Shown here piece by piece: positions 41,105 to 43,497 of a stretch of 43,497 nucleotides of DNA. Location: contig DAOUMU010000328.1 of the NCBI GenBank assembly GCA_034409055.1, positions 1 through 43,497 on the forward strand. The letters run 5' to 3'. Numbering within the stretch: the stretch's first letter is position 1; each line of letters starts with the position of its first letter. Under the pieces are notes generated by a model. The model was given only the letters and a program-made list of their open reading frames with translations. It did no database searches and was not told the DNA's origin. Both the position numbers and the translations under genes were made by a program. Source of the DNA: DAOUMU01 sp034409055. Its GTDB lineage: Bacteria > Chloroflexota > Anaerolineae > 4572-78 > J111.

Positions 41105-41992
41105 ATGGCTAAACCAACATTTTTCGATTATCCAACGTTCAGAGAAACCAGAATTCCCAAGGTACGCCTGGCCCACTGGAAACCGGTGACGACCTATACC
41201 AAGTATCGCTGGGTGGTACAGGCCCTGATTGTGATTTCGTTTGTGTTGGTACCACAACTACGCTGGCTCAAGCTGGATTTTACCAATGACCAGTATTGGC
41301 TGTTGGGCTATGAGGTCTCGATGGTCATTGCCTTGCAAACGGTGGTCATGCTGTGGTTAGGGACCTACTTTATCAACTTTTTTGAGAATTACCTGGTGGG
41401 ACGATTGCTGTGCGGCTGGATTTGTCCGTGGGGCTTGCTCAACCGCCTGGGGATGATACTCAACCATTTCCTGCGCCGTCACCAGGGTCGTCCGCTCATT
41501 CTGGCCTCGGCCAATCTTATCTTCTCTATTACGGCCACGTTGGTGGTGATGAATTGGACGATTGACCTGGGTACGTTGATTGAGCCCCGGCACCCCTATT
41601 TTGGCCCGGTCTGGGCCGTCTTTGGCCTGCTGGTCCTGATTGGGTTTGTCATTTTGCACAAAATGGGCTTTAAGTTTTGCCAGACAATCTGCCCTTTTGG
41701 CATGTATTTGACCGTGGTGACCCAAAAGAATTCGCTGCGAGTTATCTTTGACACCAGCCGGGCCTGTGTTGATTGCGGTCTCTGCACCCAGGTGTGTCCG
41801 ATGGACCTCTCGCCCCGGGAAATGGACTTTAAAGACCTCATGAGTGGTGGCTTCGGTCAATGTATTCTGTGTGGAGATTGTATTGACCTCTGCCAGGTAC
41901 GGATGGAGCTGGAGGGATTGCCTGCCCCTTTGCGTTGGAATACGGAGGAAAATATTATTCCTTTGTTGCCGCTTGAACAGGTCGCAGAGTAG
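41105..41992 (+). CDS. ccoG: CcoG/FixG-like 4Fe-4S oxidase-assembly protein
   Basis: 295 residues from ATG at 41105 (AAAGGGG seven bases before). About five membrane helices carry the Cys motifs CGWICPWGLLNRLGM and CQTICPFGMYL. Two ferredoxin-type clusters follow (CVDCGLCTQVCPMD and CILCGDCIDLCQVRME). The gene is shorter than FixG/RdxA (about 450-490 residues) because the C-terminal Ig-like domain is absent, as in NapH-type proteins. CcoG is a cupric reductase that supplies Cu(I) for the CcoN site in other bacteria. The stop codon lies inside the first unit of an octamer repeat. Confidence 0.88.
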   Translation: MAKPTFFDYPTFRETRIPKVRLAHWKPVTTYTKYRWVVQALIVISFVLVPQLRWLKLDFTNDQYWLLGYEVSMVIALQTVVMLWLGTYFINFFENYLVGRLLCGWICPWGLLNRLGMILNHFLRRHQGRPLILASANLIFSITATLVVMNWTIDLGTLIEPRHPYFGPVWAVFGLLVLIGFVILHKMGFKFCQTICPFGMYLTVVTQKNSLRVIFDTSRACVDCGLCTQVCPMDLSPREMDFKDLMSGGFGQCILCGDCIDLCQVRMELEGLPAPLRWNTEENIIPLLPLEQVAE

Positions 41993-42072
41993 CAAAGTAG
42001 CAAGGTTGCAAAATGACAAAGTAACAAAGTGGCAAAGTGGCAGTTTGCTACCCTGCGACCTGCGACCTGCTA
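41988..42072. repeat. Octamer and heptamer tandem repeats after ccoG
   Basis: Seven consecutive 8-bp units of the type AGTAGCAA/AGTGGCAA run from 41988 to 42043, and three 7-bp units of CCTGCGA from 42052 to 42072. The TAG stop of ccoG is part of the first octamer. Confidence 0.85.
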
Positions 42073-42079
42073 TAGTTGC

Positions 42080-42172
42080 CCAGAAAAAGATTTTGAGTTT
42101 GTACCCAGACGGGCACAGGTAGTAACGACTTCAGTCGTTCCAGGCAACAACAACGACTAAAGTCGTTACTAC
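42080..42172. repeat. Interspersed repeat, copy 2, with long inverted repeat
   Basis: 42080-42131 is the second copy of the repeat at 20053-20104. Its end overlaps a 21-bp inverted repeat (42119-42139 and 42152-42172) with one mismatch and a 12-base loop. Each arm is itself nearly palindromic (AACGACTTCAGTCGTT). Confidence 0.85.
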
Positions 42173-42206
42173 GAGTCAAAAACACACAGTGCTGTGCATT
42201 ATCTGA

Positions 42207-43343
42207 ATGTCTATAGAAGCTCAAAGTAAACCACGATCTACCCGCCCTGCCGCGCCGCGGCCGACCACGCAAATGATGATCGGTTGCTTCGTCATTCCGC
42301 TGCTTGTTGTCATTTTTATGCTGGGTGTCTTCTTGGTCATCCGGTCCGGTGCTTCTGCCCAGTTGACCGTGCCCGAGAAGGAGGTGCTATTGGTCCGGGC
42401 TGCTCCCGATGATTCGGCGGCTTTACTGGCTCGCTTTGGCCAGGGACGGCCGGTCAGAATTACGGGACACAGCAAAGATTGGCGTTGGCTGGAGGTGGAG
42501 CTGTGGGATGGCCGACGTGGCTGGGCTCTGCGGCCGCTGGATATTCTGGTCTGGCAAATCGAGGCTTCGGAAACGGCCCCGATGCCTTTGGAGTTCCGGC
42601 CAGAAGCCATCACCCCGGTCGACGAGGTTATGTTGGTTATACCGGCCACAACTTTCACTATGGGTAGTCCACCTGGCCTGGGCGAAGCTGACGAAAGACC
42701 GGCCCATCCGGTCAGCCTGTCGGCTTTTGAGATTGACCGGACCGAGGTGAGCGTGGGTCAATATTGGCGCTGCGTTCAGACCGGGGGGTGTGCCGCGCCC
42801 ACCCGTGACGCCAGCCAGACCGAAGCGCATTACCTGAATGACCCGGCTTTTGATAATCATCCGGTGATCAACGTCCCCTGGGTTGAAGCCAACCGTTATT
42901 GTACCTGGCGGGGTAAGCGTTTGCCCACCGAGGCCGAATGGGAGATGGCGGCCAGTTGGCATATCGAGCGGGGAGCCAAATTACAGTGGCCCTGGGGCAA
43001 TGAGGCGGGCCAAGGCCGGGCCAATGTGGGTGACACCTCTATCGGAAAAGCCACGGTCGTCGGCTCGTTTGCGACCGATCAATCGCCCAGCGGGGTAATG
43101 GATATGGCCGGTAACGTTAGCGAATGGGTGTTTGATTGGTACAAGGTGGATTATTACAGCCTGGCCGACGACACAGATCCGACCGGACCGAGCCACCGCC
43201 GCGGCGAGGGAAGCGGACGCGTTGTGCGGGGTGCTTCTTTTGCCGATCCCCTGGACCAGGCCCGGCCGACCAATCGCCGACACCAGGAGCCGACCTATGG
43301 CTATCCCACGGTTGGTTTCCGCTGCGCCCGAGATAAAAATTAG
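42207..43343 (+). CDS. SH3-like and formylglycine-generating-enzyme (SUMF1) family protein
   Basis: 378 residues. One N-terminal helix (about residues 23-45, CFVIPLLVVIFMLGVFLVIR) precedes a bacterial SH3-like domain (VRAAPDDSAALLARFGQGRP, DWRWLEVELWDGRRGWAL, about 55-110). The FGE-sulfatase domain covers about 140-378: MLVIPATTFTMGSPPG, EIDRTEVSVGQYWRCV, HPVINVPWVEANRYCTWRGK, RLPTEAEWEMAA, MDMAGNVSEWVFDWY, RGASF and VGFRCARD. True FGE needs two Cys in the RxxSxxCxxY region; that region here reads NRRHQEPTYGYPTVGFRCA, so enzymatic activity is doubtful. A structural or binding role outside the membrane is equally likely. It need not be part of the oxidase operon. Confidence 0.92.
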   Translation: MSIEAQSKPRSTRPAAPRPTTQMMIGCFVIPLLVVIFMLGVFLVIRSGASAQLTVPEKEVLLVRAAPDDSAALLARFGQGRPVRITGHSKDWRWLEVELWDGRRGWALRPLDILVWQIEASETAPMPLEFRPEAITPVDEVMLVIPATTFTMGSPPGLGEADERPAHPVSLSAFEIDRTEVSVGQYWRCVQTGGCAAPTRDASQTEAHYLNDPAFDNHPVINVPWVEANRYCTWRGKRLPTEAEWEMAASWHIERGAKLQWPWGNEAGQGRANVGDTSIGKATVVGSFATDQSPSGVMDMAGNVSEWVFDWYKVDYYSLADDTDPTGPSHRRGEGSGRVVRGASFADPLDQARPTNRRHQEPTYGYPTVGFRCARDKN

Positions 43344-43442
43344 ATCAAATTGGTGGTCTCTTGTCTTGGCATCTTGAATTTAGACAAAGTGAACTAACCT
43401 GGCAGTAGCCAGACTAACGATTTGAACCTTAAAAACCGAGTT

Positions 43443-43496
43443 TCAGGCCACTTTTTTGGCCGATTTTGGCCGCTTGGTCGTCTTTTTGATGACTTT
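43443..43496 (-). CDS. Partial: Lys-rich C-terminus of a gene beyond the window
   Basis: On the minus strand a frame enters from the right edge and ends at TGA 43443. It reads KVIKKTTKRPKSAKKVA, a Lys/Thr/Ala-rich tail of the kind seen on DNA-binding proteins and some topoisomerases. Only 17 residues are visible, so this is a weak call. The remainder of 43344-43442 holds no feature that I can support. Confidence 0.3.
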   Translation of the reverse strand, partial: KVIKKTTKRPKSAKKVA

Positions 43497-43497
43497 A

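Noticed and set aside
42423..42962. 179-codon minus-strand frame
   Set aside because: Antisense to the SUMF1-family gene; no domain and no ribosome binding site.

Overview
This is a continuous stretch of bacterial chromosome, about half G+C, with tight gene spacing and a heavy load of short palindromic and interspersed repeats. The mix of genes suggests a Chloroflexota (Anaerolineae-like) bacterium: HisKA_3 sensor kinases, receiver proteins with the C-terminal Cys pair-Cys pair tail, an N-terminal-7TM hybrid kinase, a cbb3-type oxidase cluster of unusual make-up, and a YidC with an extra ectodomain. That placement is inference from gene content. No rRNA, tRNA or CRISPR array was seen.

Layout. 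1-1143: one small HMA-like protein and a 42-residue membrane peptide with a terminator. 1144-5185 (minus): response regulator, solute-binding lipoprotein and sensor kinase, chained by short gaps or overlaps, which looks like a three-component sensing system. 5424-13961: envelope and regulatory genes: LysM/M23 lipoprotein, MltG, a metallo-beta-lactamase-fold hydrolase, a zinc-ribbon membrane protein, a TPR/L,D-transpeptidase and a cNMP-domain patatin. 14252-17310: GAF sensor kinase, DUF3307-type membrane protein and a 2TM/coiled-coil protein. 17321-23362 (minus): parA-parB, a PfkB-family kinase, then jag-yidC-yidD-rnpA-rpmH, the block that normally lies beside the replication origin; dnaA is not here. 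23455-24698: Lrp/AsnC regulator and LysE-type exporter. 24802-30345 (minus): a two-component array (receiver, hybrid kinase, receiver-PAS-SpoIIE phosphatase) followed by remnants of a second such module. 30634-41992: a cbb3-type cytochrome c oxidase cluster: degenerate receiver, diheme cytochrome c, CcoN (with an apparent one-base frameshift), CcoO, two small membrane proteins, a TauE/SafE-like protein, the copper ATPase CcoI, a CPCHLP-motif membrane protein, further unassigned membrane proteins and CcoG. 42207-43343: an SH3/formylglycine-generating-enzyme-type protein.

How it works together. Membrane-bound cytochromes would feed electrons to CcoN/CcoO; CcoI, the SafE-like protein, CcoG and possibly the CPCHLP protein would supply and handle copper for the active site. 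The most unusual theme is repeats: several gene junctions in the oxidase cluster are duplicated around inserted repeats so that both the upstream stop and the downstream start survive, one 250-bp element is nested in a repeat array with a 12-bp target duplication, and several proteins carry repeat-derived linkers in frame.
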